A DNA stretch of 64,000 nucleotides from Phycisphaera sp. (GCA_016125285.1 WGMA01000028.1:147131-211130), one strand, 5' to 3'. Counted from the stretch's first letter, positions 42,801 to 51,347 are shown. Made by a program: numbers and translations. Notes: generated by a model not told the origin, from the sequence alone.

Positions 42801-43262
42801 CTCGCGCACGTCGAAGTTCGGGTCCGTGCACGTGACCACGACCCACGCGATGTAGTCGCGGTCCGCGGGATTCGTCGCCCGCACGATCGGCTCGTCGACG
42901 TTCTCGGGGTACTGCGACACCTCGCGGAGCCGGTCGGACGCCTCACGCAGCGCGACCTCCTTGGGGATGTCGAGCCCGAACTCCAGCGTGATCTCGCCCT
43001 CGCCCTGGTTGCAGGTCGAGGTCATCTTCTCGAGGCCCGAGATATTCTTGAGCTTGTCTTCCTGACGCTGGACGATCTCGCGCTCGATGTCCTGCGGGCT
43101 GGCGCCTTCCCACGTGGTCCGCACGGAGATGGTCGTCGTCTCGAGGTTCGGCGTGAGCTGGATGGGGATCAGGCCCAGCGAGATCATGCCCGCCAGCAGC
43201 ACGAGCAGCACGCCCACGCTGACGGTTACGGGCTTCGAGATGGAGAAACGGATCAGGTCCAT
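39846..43262 (-). CDS. RND-type efflux pump permease
   Basis: 1138 residues from ATG 43262. A further 30 in-frame codons upstream come from the hairpin repeat (KNQNSKIKIN) and are not accepted. It is an inner-membrane proton-driven exporter of the AcrB/MexF family: N-terminal MDLIRFSISKPVTVSVGVLL, two periplasmic loops, TM4 with AVGMVVDNAIVVLENIDRH (Asp-Asn in place of the Asp-Asp of AcrB), FIPVLTIKEEAGQMF, and a C-terminal half with VPLATVGGFIGLD and GIVVNNAILIVHQAL. The C-terminal porter loop is long. It lies downstream of its adaptor. No outer-membrane channel gene is next to it. Substrate unknown. Confidence 0.92.
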   Translation of the reverse strand: MDLIRFSISKPVTVSVGVLLVLLAGMISLGLIPIQLTPNLETTTISVRTTWEGASPQDIEREIVQRQEDKLKNISGLEKMTSTCNQGEGEITLEFGLDIPKEVALREASDRLREVSQYPENVDEPIVRATNPADRDYIAWVVVTCTDPNFDVRELQDFFEEDVKPELERTKNVSEVNVLGGFEREVQVQVDPVAMAQRGISYEMLVSKLRAQNANASAGRINEGKRDVPVRAIGRYERVEEIENTLLSAPGEPVVKVKDVCRAVELAYKEPARIVRSRGERVLAFNAQREVGSNVIQVMKDYEDKIEWVKQNMLPAEARRLHLNGEIKLEKVYDQTVYIDQALELVNSNLYVGGSLAIAVLLIFLWSVRSTLVIALAIPISVIGTFTAMTMMGRNINVISLAGLAFAVGMVVDNAIVVLENIDRHRKLGQDAASAAYKATKEVWGAILASTLTTVAVFIPVLTIKEEAGQMFRDISLAICAAVSLSLIVSITVIPAAAARLLGNRKAAPPSDDATAKKPHMFGLSNMLGLRPLFAGLTQGFSRLLLWMMTWPAVAWSLRPAIIIAMTGLSVWLSYVLMPPSSYLPTGNRNLVFAMLFPPPGYNLDQKESLGMRIEPSIKPYWDAYLHPDAHEKLPPIPMYNMMTGETHMEENPPAVANFFFVAIGDRLFMGAISADGQRVAPVGALVNNTVRDLPGVRGFATQMPLFRTAAIGSGGGILIEVVGPNLDEVSAAAELLLPRLMAKFGRVTPTPSNFDKPGLEVRVTRSDVKDAAAADVGLSQRDINTAVQVLGDGMIIGDYLYHGDTIDLKVRAYNSESGNAEYMRELPLATSSDRIVTLDSVRDVTRSVAPQQITRVEEQRAVTLELNLSDEYPLELAMADIDTEIQAMRNEGLIPPTVRTNMAGTAAKLKEVRRALLGEWHKDDTTASLYNLITSRMFLALVVVFLLMAALFESWFYPLVIMFSVPLATVGGFIGLDLVQRGVPGVMIPHPEQQLDVLTMLGFVILIGIVVNNAILIVHQALNLMRGEADVQMDGDITHKLPPHEAIAESVRTRVRPIFMTMFTSVGGMLPLVLFPGAGSELYRGLGSVVVGGLMVSTIFTLVLVPLLLSIVFDLGYGLRAVASKVGIVEASKPDAA

Positions 43263-43264
43263 GT

Positions 43265-43374
43265 TAATTTTGATTTTTGAATTCTGATTTTTGATCTGGC
43301 GCCGCGTTGCGGGAGCCGGCCTGTTTGGTCGGACGCCAAATCTGAAATCCAAAATCTAAATTCAAAAATCCAAG
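43265..43374. repeat. TTTTTGA-type hairpin inside the efflux operon
   Basis: GATTTTTGAATT (43272-43283) pairs perfectly with 43359-43370, with more TTTTGA/TCAAAA units around. A 17-base core GATTTTTGATCTGGCGC (43286-43302) is identical at 50573-50589. It occupies nearly the whole gap between the adaptor stop and the pump start, so it is likely transcribed. Confidence 0.85.
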
Positions 43375-44523
43375 TTACTTAGCGCTCGCGGTCGCGTTCT
43401 GAATATTCACCGGCTGTCCGGGTCGCAGGTTCTCGTTGCCTTCGGTGACGACCTGGTCGCCCTCGGCGATCGCGCCCTGGATGACGAACCGGTCGTTGTG
43501 GCTGAACAGCACGTTGACGTTCACGGCCAACGCGCGGCCGCCGCGGACGACGTAGACGGTCTGGCCCGTCGGCGTGGTCTGCACGGCGTCCTTGGGCACG
43601 GTGATGGCGTCGACGATGTCGTGCGTCGGCAGCTGCGCCGAGATGCTCATGCCGGGCTTGAGGCGGCCGTCGGCGTTGGGCACCTTCAGCAGCACGCTGA
43701 ACGTCCGCGCCTGCGGGTCGGCGTCGGGCACGATGCTGAACACCTTGATCGGTCGATCCTCTCCCAACGCGTCGATGTGCAGCGTGACCGGGTCGTCCAT
43801 CGGCACCTGATCGATCATCGACTGAGGCACCTGCAGCCGCACCTTCACGCCCTTGGTCATCACCAGCTCGACGATCGGGTCGCCCGCGTCGGCCCATTGC
43901 CCGGCCTCGGTCAGCTTGTGCACGATGATCGAATCGAACGGCGCCACGACCTCGGTCTTCTTCAGCTGCGCCTCGATCCGCTCGAGGCTGTTGCGGGCCT
44001 GACGCACCTGGATCTCCGACAGGTTCCTGCGTGACTCGTAGACCTTCTCCTGGTCCTGCGCGTCTTCCAGCTCCTTGAGCCGCGCCACGTTGGACTTGAC
44101 CAGCGGCTCGAGCCGCTCGCGGTTGCGACGCACGATCGACAGCTGCGCCTGCGTGTCAGCGACCTGGGCCTCGGCCTGCTCGACCATGATCGCCGCGTTC
44201 TGACGCGCGATCTTCAGCAGCGTGTCGTCGATCTTCGCCAGCACCTCACCCTCGGTCACGGGCAGGCCCGGCTCCTTCGGGGAGATGATCACGCGACCGG
44301 CCTGCTCCGCGGCAACGGTCGACCGCTTGGCCGGTTCGATGCGCCCGATCACCAGACGCTGCACGCGCACCTTTTCCTTCAACGCCTCGCCCACGCGGAT
44401 GTTCGCCGGCGGCGGACCGGACGGGCCGCCCTGGGCCCACGCGGGGCCGAACGATACGAACGTCGCCGCCAACGCGACAGCGAGGGCCGCCCCCTCCAAC
44501 CAGTACGAACGCGGAGTATTCAT
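43375..44523 (-). CDS. Efflux RND transporter periplasmic adaptor
   Basis: 382 residues from ATG 44523 (MNTPRSYWLEG). Signal peptide to about residue 30 (ending AWAQ). The HlyD/AcrA layout is clear: barrel-sandwich half (ERAKRSTVAAEQAGRV, EGEVLAKIDDTLL), an alpha-helical hairpin at about 85-170 (NAAIMVEQAEAQVADTQAQL), second lipoyl half (VVAPFDSIIVHKLTEAGQWAD), beta-barrel and membrane-proximal domains. It links the pump at 39846-43262 to an outer-membrane channel. Only the TTTTTGA hairpin lies between the two genes. Confidence 0.92.
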   Translation of the reverse strand: MNTPRSYWLEGAALAVALAATFVSFGPAWAQGGPSGPPPANIRVGEALKEKVRVQRLVIGRIEPAKRSTVAAEQAGRVIISPKEPGLPVTEGEVLAKIDDTLLKIARQNAAIMVEQAEAQVADTQAQLSIVRRNRERLEPLVKSNVARLKELEDAQDQEKVYESRRNLSEIQVRQARNSLERIEAQLKKTEVVAPFDSIIVHKLTEAGQWADAGDPIVELVMTKGVKVRLQVPQSMIDQVPMDDPVTLHIDALGEDRPIKVFSIVPDADPQARTFSVLLKVPNADGRLKPGMSISAQLPTHDIVDAITVPKDAVQTTPTGQTVYVVRGGRALAVNVNVLFSHNDRFVIQGAIAEGDQVVTEGNENLRPGQPVNIQNATASAK

Positions 44524-44595
44524 AAGGTCACTACGATAGCTCGACACGTCACTTCTCGCCACTGGTTCAATGAGATGACGCCGTCGGTCGCGGCG

Positions 44596-45672
44596 TTACA
44601 GATCGGACGCCGAATCTTCCGCCGATTCCTGCTTCGCGTCGGGCGCCTGCGGGGCGTCCGCGTCGGGCTTCTCGCTCGGCGTGTTCGGCTTCGCGGCCTT
44701 CGCCGACGCCGTGCCGTACGCCGTGAGCTTGTCGAGCACCGGCTCGAGCAGCGCCTTGAGGTCCTCGGGCTTCTCGATGACCGCCCCGGTCGTCATCAGC
44801 ATGAACACGTGGCGATCCTTGCGGCAGAGAAAGTAGTTGCCGATCGGCTTCTTGTCCCGGAGGATCACCGCGCAGGTCGACGTGTCGCCCCACGCGTACA
44901 TCTCGTCGCGTGTCTCGAACGTCATCGGCTTCGACAGCGACAGGCCCGGCGTGGTCGACTTCGACTCGACCCGCGTCTCGGTGTTCAGCGACGTGTACAC
45001 CTTCTTGGCGTCGATCTCGTCCCTGGCCACGACGATCGTGCACGCGACGGACACGCCGTCGTCACCGATGAATACGTCGTCGTAGCTGTACTCGAGGCGC
45101 GTTCGGCCGTCGCCGGTCGACTTGTTGTAGCTGGCGAAACCGTCGCGCACCTTGAAATGGTCGGTCGCCTTCGCCGCGACCATCTCCGCGGTGACCACGG
45201 CGGCGCGATCGGCGTCATCCACCTTCGTCACACGCGTCGCCGCCATGTAGATCGTGCTGCCGATGATCAGGGCGAGCAGCGCGAACAGCGGGATGCTCAC
45301 ACGCAGCGACACCTTGCGGCGGGCGGCCTCACGCGCCTGCAGCAGGCTGTCGGAGCCGGTGTACGCGTCGGCGGACAGGTCGAGCTGGTCGGGCAGGTGG
45401 GCGCCGAGGCCCATCGGCTGTTCGACGGGCGGCGCGGGGGCGACGATCGGGCGTGCGACGTGACGTATCGGCACAGCCGCGTGGGCCGCGGGCGTGTTGG
45501 CGGGGGACGCGTCGCTTTCGGCCGCTTCGCCGGGCGCTGACGTGTCGGCCGGATCGGGTGACGCTTCGCCGGGATCGGACGCCGACCCGGGCGCGGCGGC
45601 GTCCGCGTCGTTCGGTCGGTGCAACTCCTCCGGTGTACGGCCGGTCGGGTTGTACTGGTCGTCCATCGCCAT
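44596..45672 (-). CDS. Single-pass membrane protein of unknown function
   Basis: 358 residues. A disordered Ala/Pro/Asp-rich cytoplasmic part (1-110), one membrane span at about 127-147 (LRVSIPLFALLALIIGSTIY), an exported beta-rich domain (about 150-310, DDVFIGDDGVSVACTIVVA; FLCRKDRHVFMLMTTG) and a disordered acidic tail. No family recognised; the domain could be a substrate-binding or lipoprotein-like fold. The ATG is 7 bases after TAAACT (45680-45685). It lies 72 bases upstream of the efflux adaptor on the same strand and could be co-transcribed. Confidence 0.75.
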   Translation of the reverse strand: MAMDDQYNPTGRTPEELHRPNDADAAAPGSASDPGEASPDPADTSAPGEAAESDASPANTPAAHAAVPIRHVARPIVAPAPPVEQPMGLGAHLPDQLDLSADAYTGSDSLLQAREAARRKVSLRVSIPLFALLALIIGSTIYMAATRVTKVDDADRAAVVTAEMVAAKATDHFKVRDGFASYNKSTGDGRTRLEYSYDDVFIGDDGVSVACTIVVARDEIDAKKVYTSLNTETRVESKSTTPGLSLSKPMTFETRDEMYAWGDTSTCAVILRDKKPIGNYFLCRKDRHVFMLMTTGAVIEKPEDLKALLEPVLDKLTAYGTASAKAAKPNTPSEKPDADAPQAPDAKQESAEDSASDL

Positions 45673-45679
45673 GCTGTTC

Positions 45680-45685
45680 AGTTTA
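45680..45685 (-). promoter_or_regulatory. -10 box of the 44596-45672 gene
   Basis: TAAACT on the minus strand, 7 bases before the ATG. No clear -35. Confidence 0.35.
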
Positions 45686-45691
45686 CCGCAT

Positions 45692-48571
45692 TCACCCGGC
45701 GGCGGCGGGTCGGATCAGACGCGGCGCGAGGTAGCGGCCGGTGTAGCTCTCGGGGACGGTCGCGACGTGCTCCGGCGAGCCCTCGGCGACGATCGTGCCG
45801 CCGCGGTCGCCGCCCTCGGGCCCGAGGTCGATGATCCAGTCGGCGCACTTGATCACGTCGAGGTTGTGCTCGATGACGATCACCGTGTGGTCCCGGTCGC
45901 ACAGGCGGTTGAGCACGTTGAGCAGGTTGTGGATGTCGGCGAAGTGCAGGCCGGTGGTCGGCTCGTCGAGCACGTACACCGTGTGTCCGCTGGCGCTCTT
46001 GCCGAGCTCCGTGGCGAGCTTTACCCGCTGCGCCTCGCCGCCGGACAGCGTCGTGGACGACTGACCGAGCCGCACGTACCCGAGGCCGACCTCCTTGAGC
46101 GTCCGCAGCAGTTGCGTGACCTTCGGGAACGCGTCAAAAAACTCCAGCGACTCGTCGACCGTCATGTTCAGCACGTCGGAGATGTTCTTGCCCTTGTAGA
46201 GGATCTCGAGCGTCTGGCGGTTGTACCGCGTGCCCTTGCACGTCTCGCACTCGACGTACACGTCGGGCAGGAAGTGCATCTCGATCTTCTTGGTGCCCTG
46301 GCCCTGGCACGCCTCGCAGCGCCCGCCCTTGACGTTGAAGCTGAACCGACCGGGCTTGTACCCGCGGATCTTCGCCTCCTTGGTCTTGGCGAACAGCTGG
46401 CGGACGAGGTCGAACACGCCGGTGTACGTCGCGGGGTTGGAGCGCGGCGTGCGGCCGATGGGGGACTGATCGACCTCGATGATGCGGTCGACCTGGCCCA
46501 TGCCGTTGATGCGGTCGTGCGCGCCGGGGCGGTCGCGCCCGCCGTGCAGGTGACGCTTCAGCGCCCGCAGCAGCACCTGGTTCACGAGCGACGACTTGCC
46601 GGACCCGCTGACACCGGTGACGCACACCATCCCGCCGAGCGGGAACCGCACGTCGATCTTCTTGAGGTTGTTCTCGCGGGCGCCCTTGATGACGAGGCTG
46701 TTGTCCTTCGACAGCTTGCGGCGTTTCTTGGGCAGCGCGATCTGGCACTCGCCGGTCATGTACTTGCCGGTGACCGAGTCGCGGTTCGCCAGGATGTGGT
46801 TGAAGTCGCCCTGCGCGACGACACGCCCGCCGTGGCGACCCGGGCCGGGCCCGATGTCGATGATCCAGTCCGCGGCCTTGATCGTGTCCTCGTCGTGCTC
46901 GACGACGAGCACGGAGTTGCCGATGTCGGTCAGGTGGCGGAGGGTCGCTATGAGGCGGTCGTTGTCGCGCGGGTGCAGGCCGATGGTCGGCTCGTCGAGC
47001 ACGTAGCAGCAACCGACGAGGCCCGAGCCGACCTGCGTGGCGAGGCGGATGCGCTGCGCCTCGCCGCCGGACAACGTGCCGGTCTGGCGGTCGAGCGTGA
47101 GGTAGCCGAGGCCGACGTTCGCCATGAACCCGAGCCGGGCGCGGACCTCCTTGACGATCGGCTCGGCGATCGTGCGTCCCTCGTCGCTCAGCTCGATGTT
47201 GTGGAAGAACGCCAGCGCGTTCTCGATCGTCATCGTCGACACGTCGTGGATGTTGTAGCGCTGGCCGGAGTGGACGAACACGTTGAGGGCCTCGGTGCGG
47301 AGGCGCGCCCCGTGGCACGACTCGCACGGCGCCTCGCTCATGTACGAGTGCAGACGCTGCTTGACGTATTCGCTGTCGGTCTTCTCCCAGCGGCGGTGCA
47401 GGTTCTTGATCACGCCCTCGAAGAACGTGCCGTACTTCGACTCGTCCCGCGTGTTGGTGCCGTGGACGAGGATGCGCTGGATGTTCTTGTCGAGGTCCTT
47501 GAACGGCGTGTCGATGTCGACGCCGAAGTCGCGGCAGAAGCGGCGGAGCAGCTTGTTGTAGTAGATGTTCATCCGCTTGCCGTGCTTGCGCCACGCCTGG
47601 ATGGCGCCGTCGCCGAGCGACAGGGCGGTGTCGGGCACGATCAGGTCGGTGTCGAACTCCATGATCGTGCCCAGGCCGTCGCAGCCGGGGCACGCGCCGT
47701 AGGGGCTGTTGAAGCTGAACAGACGCGGCGCGAGGTCCTCGAGGCTGCACTCGGGGTGCTCGGCGCACGCGTACTTCTCGCTGAACAGCTGGTCGACCCA
47801 CACGTCGGCCTCCGGCGTCGACTTGCTCTCGTCGAGCGCCGCGAGGATCACCAGCCCATCCGACAGCTTGAGGCTGATCTCGACCGAGTCGGCCAGACGC
47901 GAGCGGATCTCCGGCTTGATGATCAGGCGATCGACCACCGCCTCGATCGTGTGCTTCTTGGTCTTGCTCAGCGTCTGGGCGACGCGGAGGTCCTGCACCT
48001 GTCCGTCGATGCGGGCACGCACGAAGCCCTGTCGCTGGATGCCCTCGAGCACGTCGACGTGCTCACCCTTCTTGCCGCGGACGATCGGCGCGAGCACCAT
48101 CAGCTTCGTGCCGTCGGTCCAGTTCATGACCGACTCGACGATCTGCGACGCCGACTGCGACTCGATGGGACGGCCGCAGACACGCCCACGGCTGTCGGCG
48201 TGCCAGCAGTGCGGCTTACCCACGCGTGCGAACAGCAGGCGGAGGTAGTCGTAGATCTCGGTCGTGGTGGCGACGGTCGAGCGGGGGTTGTGCCCGCCGG
48301 ACCGCTGCTCGATGGCGATGGTCGGCGGCAGGCCCTCGATCTCCTCGACGTCCGGCTTGTGCATCTGCTCGAGGAACTGGCGGGCGTACGCCGAGAGCGA
48401 CTCGACGTACTTCCGCTGCCCCTCGGCGTAGATCGTGTCGAACGCCAGCGAGGATTTACCCGAGCCCGACAGCCCGGTGATCACCACCAGCTTGTCACGC
48501 GGGATATCCAGATCGATGCCCTTGAGGTTGTGCTCCCGGGCGCCGCGGATGGACAGATACTTTGTCGACAT
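45692..48571 (-). CDS. uvrA: Excinuclease ABC subunit A
   Basis: 959 residues from ATG 48571 ([19 protein letters not shown]), the usual length; the frame upstream to 48718 is not accepted. UvrA is the damage-sensing ABC ATPase of nucleotide excision repair. Seen: Walker [20 protein letters not shown], the [21 protein letters not shown] insert (in two parts), zinc-binding [10 protein letters not shown] and CPGCDG, ABC signature [12 protein letters not shown], second Walker [14 protein letters not shown], second zinc module [19 protein letters not shown]...CETCKG, second signature [13 protein letters not shown]. uvrB and uvrC are not in the window. Confidence 0.96.
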   Translation of the reverse strand: MSTKYLSIRGAREHNLKGIDLDIPRDKLVVITGLSGSGKSSLAFDTIYAEGQRKYVESLSAYARQFLEQMHKPDVEEIEGLPPTIAIEQRSGGHNPRSTVATTTEIYDYLRLLFARVGKPHCWHADSRGRVCGRPIESQSASQIVESVMNWTDGTKLMVLAPIVRGKKGEHVDVLEGIQRQGFVRARIDGQVQDLRVAQTLSKTKKHTIEAVVDRLIIKPEIRSRLADSVEISLKLSDGLVILAALDESKSTPEADVWVDQLFSEKYACAEHPECSLEDLAPRLFSFNSPYGACPGCDGLGTIMEFDTDLIVPDTALSLGDGAIQAWRKHGKRMNIYYNKLLRRFCRDFGVDIDTPFKDLDKNIQRILVHGTNTRDESKYGTFFEGVIKNLHRRWEKTDSEYVKQRLHSYMSEAPCESCHGARLRTEALNVFVHSGQRYNIHDVSTMTIENALAFFHNIELSDEGRTIAEPIVKEVRARLGFMANVGLGYLTLDRQTGTLSGGEAQRIRLATQVGSGLVGCCYVLDEPTIGLHPRDNDRLIATLRHLTDIGNSVLVVEHDEDTIKAADWIIDIGPGPGRHGGRVVAQGDFNHILANRDSVTGKYMTGECQIALPKKRRKLSKDNSLVIKGARENNLKKIDVRFPLGGMVCVTGVSGSGKSSLVNQVLLRALKRHLHGGRDRPGAHDRINGMGQVDRIIEVDQSPIGRTPRSNPATYTGVFDLVRQLFAKTKEAKIRGYKPGRFSFNVKGGRCEACQGQGTKKIEMHFLPDVYVECETCKGTRYNRQTLEILYKGKNISDVLNMTVDESLEFFDAFPKVTQLLRTLKEVGLGYVRLGQSSTTLSGGEAQRVKLATELGKSASGHTVYVLDEPTTGLHFADIHNLLNVLNRLCDRDHTVIVIEHNLDVIKCADWIIDLGPEGGDRGGTIVAEGSPEHVATVPESYTGRYLAPRLIRPAAAG

Positions 48572-48758
48572 ATCGATTGCCTGCGAGTGATGTCGTGCTA
48601 CCCCCATCCGCGAATCGCGGTGGGTCGGCAAACCTTCGATAGTAACGCACGCCCGCCGATGTCGCCACCCGTACAACCGACAGCGGCCCGGCGGCGGTCT
48701 TGCCCGGCGACGCGGCAACCGCTACGGTACCGCCGTTACCCGCGAAACGGAGCCGAGC

Positions 48759-49157
48759 GTGCGATTCGAGCTGGTGGACGCAGAGATCGAACACGACCAC
48801 GACCACATCGTGACGGTCAAGAGTGTCACCACCGCCGAGGAGTATCTCGGGGATCACTTCCCGAGCTTCCCGGTGCTGCCGGGCGTGATGATGGTCGAAG
48901 CGATGGTCCAGGCCGCCAGACGCCTGCTCAACGCCCAGACCGAGGGCACGCGGTGGGTGCTGGCGGAAGTGCGAAACGTCCGCTACGGTAACATGGTCCG
49001 CCCCGGCCAGCAGCTCCGCGTGAGCGTCGAGCGGACCAAGACCGACGGCGACCGCCACACCTTCCAGGGACGCGGCACCGTCAACGACGAAGCCGCCGTG
49101 CAAGGCCGCTTCACGCTGCGACCCATGACCGTCGCCGCGCAACCCGTAAACACCTGA
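48759..49157 (+). CDS. FabZ-like 3-hydroxyacyl-ACP dehydratase
   Basis: 132 residues from GTG 48759, with ACGGAG as Shine-Dalgarno. A hotdog-fold protein with the FabZ catalytic set: His33 in GDHFPSFPVLPG and Glu47 in MMVEAMVQAARR, the normal 14-residue spacing. It should remove water from a 3-hydroxyacyl chain bound to ACP. It opens a three-gene cassette with an unusual ACP and a second dehydratase-like protein, without a ketosynthase. Confidence 0.88.
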   Translation: MRFELVDAEIEHDHDHIVTVKSVTTAEEYLGDHFPSFPVLPGVMMVEAMVQAARRLLNAQTEGTRWVLAEVRNVRYGNMVRPGQQLRVSVERTKTDGDRHTFQGRGTVNDEAAVQGRFTLRPMTVAAQPVNT

Positions 49158-49216
49158 CACGCGCGCCAACGGACGGCGCACAGACACGAAGATCAAAAGG
49201 AACGGAGACCCATACC

Positions 49217-49597
49217 ATGCCCACACACGAAGAGGTTTTCGAGCAGGTCCGCGAGGTCCTCGTCGACGCGCTCGGCGTTGATGACGACGAGGTCACCGCC
49301 GACGCGACCCTCACAGGCGACCTCGGCGCCGAGTCCATCGACTTCCTCGACATCGTCTTCCGCCTCGAGAAGGCCTTCAGCATCAAGATCAACCAGGAAG
49401 AGCTCTTCCCCCAGAACGTCCTGCAGGACGAGCAGTACGTCCAGGACGGCAAGGTCACCGACAAGGGCATGGAAGAGCTCCGCAAGCGACTCCCGCACGC
49501 CAACTTCGACAAGTTCGACGCCGACCGCGACGTCAACAACTTCGGCGAGGTCTTCACCGTCGAGGCCGTCACGAAGTTCGTCGAGAGCAAGCTCTGA
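49217..49597 (+). CDS. Acyl carrier protein, extended form
   Basis: 126 residues, against about 78 for a standard ACP. Helix I (EEVFEQVREVLVDALGVD) leads to GDLGAESIDFLDIVFRLEKAF with the phosphopantetheine Ser40 in ESIDFLD. About 45 additional residues (LFPQNVLQDEQYVQDGK to DADRDVNNFG) come before the last helix (TVEAVTKFVESKL). Good Shine-Dalgarno (GGAACGGAG) precedes the ATG. Flanked by two FabZ-like proteins, so it is likely a dedicated carrier for a specialised acyl chain instead of the housekeeping ACP. Confidence 0.88.
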   Translation: MPTHEEVFEQVREVLVDALGVDDDEVTADATLTGDLGAESIDFLDIVFRLEKAFSIKINQEELFPQNVLQDEQYVQDGKVTDKGMEELRKRLPHANFDKFDADRDVNNFGEVFTVEAVTKFVESKL

Positions 49598-49599
49598 GC

Positions 49600-49682
49600 G
49601 ATTTCGGATTGCGGATTTCGGATCGCGGATTTCTTCCGCGCGCCGGGTTTAATCCGCAATCCCAAATCCGAAATCCGAAATC
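49600..49682. repeat. GATTTCG-type hairpin inside the FabZ-ACP operon
   Basis: GGATTGCGGATT (49606-49617) pairs perfectly with AATCCGCAATCC (49651-49662), extended by GATTTCGG / CCGAAATC units. The left arm starts 3 bases after the ACP stop and the right arm ends 3 bases before the next ATG. Confidence 0.85.
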
Positions 49683-49685
49683 ACT

Positions 49686-50195
49686 ATGCGCTGGATCTGG
49701 ATCGACAGGATCGTCGAGCTCGAGAAGGGCGTCCGCTGCGTCGCGATCAAGAACGTGTCCCTCGCCGAGGAGCACCTTCACGATCACTTCGCCAAGGACG
49801 ACCGCGGCCCCGCTACACCCATCCATCCCGCGTCGCTCATCATCGAGGGCATGGCGCAGACCGCCGGCATCATGGTCGGTCACGCACGCGACTTCGCCGA
49901 GAAAGTCATTCTCGCCAAAATCGGCAAGGCGACCTTCGAACGCGACATCGTTCCCGGACAGACCCTCGTGTTCTCCGCCACCATGGACCGCATCGACGAA
50001 GCGGGCGCGTCCACCAGCGGCGTCGTTGAGGTCATCGATCACACCTCCGGCTCCAACGAACGCCTGCCCGTCGGCAACATCGACCTCATGTTCTCCCACA
50101 TCGACAAGAACATGCGTGGCCTCGCCTTCCCCGAACACAACTTCGTGTTCACCGACCAGTTCATGGACCTGATGCGCAACAGCGGCTTCGCCTGA
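49686..50195 (+). CDS. Second FabZ-like hotdog protein
   Basis: 169 residues. Hotdog fold with LHDHF (His34) and ASLIIEGMAQTAGIMVGHA (Glu54). The His-Glu distance is 20 residues because of an insertion (AKDDRGPATPIHPA), and the usual LPG is replaced by IHPA. C-terminal IDLMFSHIDKNMRGL is unlike FabZ. It may be an acyl-ACP dehydratase or a thioesterase-like partner. No Shine-Dalgarno is visible because the hairpin repeat abuts the start. Last gene of the cassette; repeats fill the next 465 bases. Confidence 0.82.
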   Translation: MRWIWIDRIVELEKGVRCVAIKNVSLAEEHLHDHFAKDDRGPATPIHPASLIIEGMAQTAGIMVGHARDFAEKVILAKIGKATFERDIVPGQTLVFSATMDRIDEAGASTSGVVEVIDHTSGSNERLPVGNIDLMFSHIDKNMRGLAFPEHNFVFTDQFMDLMRNSGFA

Positions 50196-50198
50196 GTC

Positions 50199-50323
50199 GG
50201 GTGGCACTGACAAGCGCAGCTTGTCAGTGGGGCTGTGCCTCGTGTGTGCTTCTGATCATTTGTGTGAATGTGTGCAGCGCGCCGCCTTCGACCACTGACA
50301 AGCGGCGATTGTCAGTGCCACCC
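50199..50323. repeat. GGGTGGCACTGACAA nested hairpin element
   Basis: GGGTGGCACTGACAA (50199-50213) pairs perfectly (15 bp) with TTGTCAGTGCCACCC (50309-50323). Each end is also a local hairpin (CACTGACAAG-CGCAG-CTTGTCAGTG, and CACTGACAA-GCGGCGA-TTGTCAGTG), so the element can form either a long stem or two short ones. Confidence 0.85.
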
Positions 50324-50343
50324 CCGTTCTGCGCACAAAAAAA

Positions 50344-50501
50344 CCCACGAGTTTTCGGTGGAACGCGGAGGGCAGGGACAATCAACGATGCGGTAGTTTA
50401 ATGCCAAGGTGGCCGTATTGAGGCCGGGCGTATTTGATTGTCTAACCGTCGCGTTGTCCCTGGAAGCGAACTCCGTTTCGCGTTCCACCGAATCTCGTGG
50501 G
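50344..50501. repeat. CCCACGAG long inverted repeat
   Basis: CCCACGAG (50344-50351) with CTCGTGGG (50494-50501); TTCGGTGGAACGCG (50354-50367) with 50479-50492; GGGACAA (50375-50381) with TTGTCCC (50454-50460). The last stem shares bases with an alternative inner stem, GACAATCA with TGATTGTC. A cruciform-like 158-base element with no ORF. Confidence 0.75.
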
Positions 50502-50552
50502 CACTCTAATCATCGGTTAACACATCGCAAAAACTTGAGTCCGCATCATTGA

Positions 50553-50655
50553 ATTTTCGAATTTCGAATTTTGATTTTTGATCTGGCGCACGGTGCGGGC
50601 TGTCGCACGCGGCGCGACACGAGATCGAAAATCAGAATTCAAAAATCAAAAACCG
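50553..50655. repeat. TTTTTGA-type hairpin after yqaA-like gene
   Basis: Second copy of the element at 43265-43374, sharing 17 identical bases (50573-50589). Left arm made of GAATTTTC/GAATTTCG/GATTTTTG units, right arm AAAATCAGAATTCAAAAATC. Confidence 0.8.
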
Positions 50656-50660
50656 CCCAC

Positions 50661-51338
50661 TCATCCGCCGTGCAGCATCTTCGCCACGACGAACCCGCCG
50701 ACGAGCAGCAGCACGAAGATCACGCACAGCCAGTTGAACCACTTGTCGATGAACGGCACGGCCTTCGGCCCGATCATCCAGAACACCGCCGCGACCCCGA
50801 AGAAGCGCACCGCCCGGCCCACCGCACACGCGATCACGAACAGCAGCAGGTTCATCTTCGCAAACCCCGCCGTGATCGTCAGCAGCTTGAACGGGATCGG
50901 CGTTAGCGCCGCGACGAACACGTACCACGACCCGCGGTGCTCGAACTCACCGGCCAGCCAGTCCACGCGGTCCTGCGTCACGCCGGGGATCATCTTCACC
51001 AGCTCGATCGCCGAGTAGCCGATGTAGTAGCCGAGGAACGCGCCGCACACGCTGCCCGCCGTCGTGATCAGCGCGAACCACATCGACCGGCGGCGATTGC
51101 CCAGGCACATCGGCCCCAGCAGCACGTCCGGCGGGATCGGGAAGAAGCTCGACTCAATAAAGCTGAACACGAACAACGCCGTGGTCGCGTGGGGACGATG
51201 CGCGAAGCCGAGCATCCAGTCGTAGAGATGGCGATGGATCGCCCACCGGCTGACGACCACCGGGGCTTCCGCCGCGGCGCGCTCGTCGTCGGTGACCTGC
51301 TCGGCAGGCGTCACTTCGTGTTCGGGTGACTCGGTCAT
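50661..51338 (-). CDS. YqaA/DedA-like membrane protein
   Basis: 225 residues from ATG 51338. Four to five membrane spans. Motifs of the VTT/YqaA group are present: FSFIESSFFPIPPDVLLGP, FALITTAGSVCGAFLGYYIGY and LTPIPFKLLTITAGFAKM. Members are thought to move lipids across the inner membrane. A promoter with TTGGGC, 18 bases, TACCAT lies upstream with the ATG 9 bases after the -10. The 44-base gap from the TetR gene on the same strand suggests possible co-transcription too. Confidence 0.87.
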   Translation of the reverse strand: MTESPEHEVTPAEQVTDDERAAAEAPVVVSRWAIHRHLYDWMLGFAHRPHATTALFVFSFIESSFFPIPPDVLLGPMCLGNRRRSMWFALITTAGSVCGAFLGYYIGYSAIELVKMIPGVTQDRVDWLAGEFEHRGSWYVFVAALTPIPFKLLTITAGFAKMNLLLFVIACAVGRAVRFFGVAAVFWMIGPKAVPFIDKWFNWLCVIFVLLLVGGFVVAKMLHGG

Positions 51339-51347
51339 GCTGCGGGG

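Noticed and set aside
39780..43280. A plus-strand frame of 1166 codons opposite the RND pump
   Set aside because: Mirror of the RND gene; the minus-strand product has all family motifs and the plus one has none.
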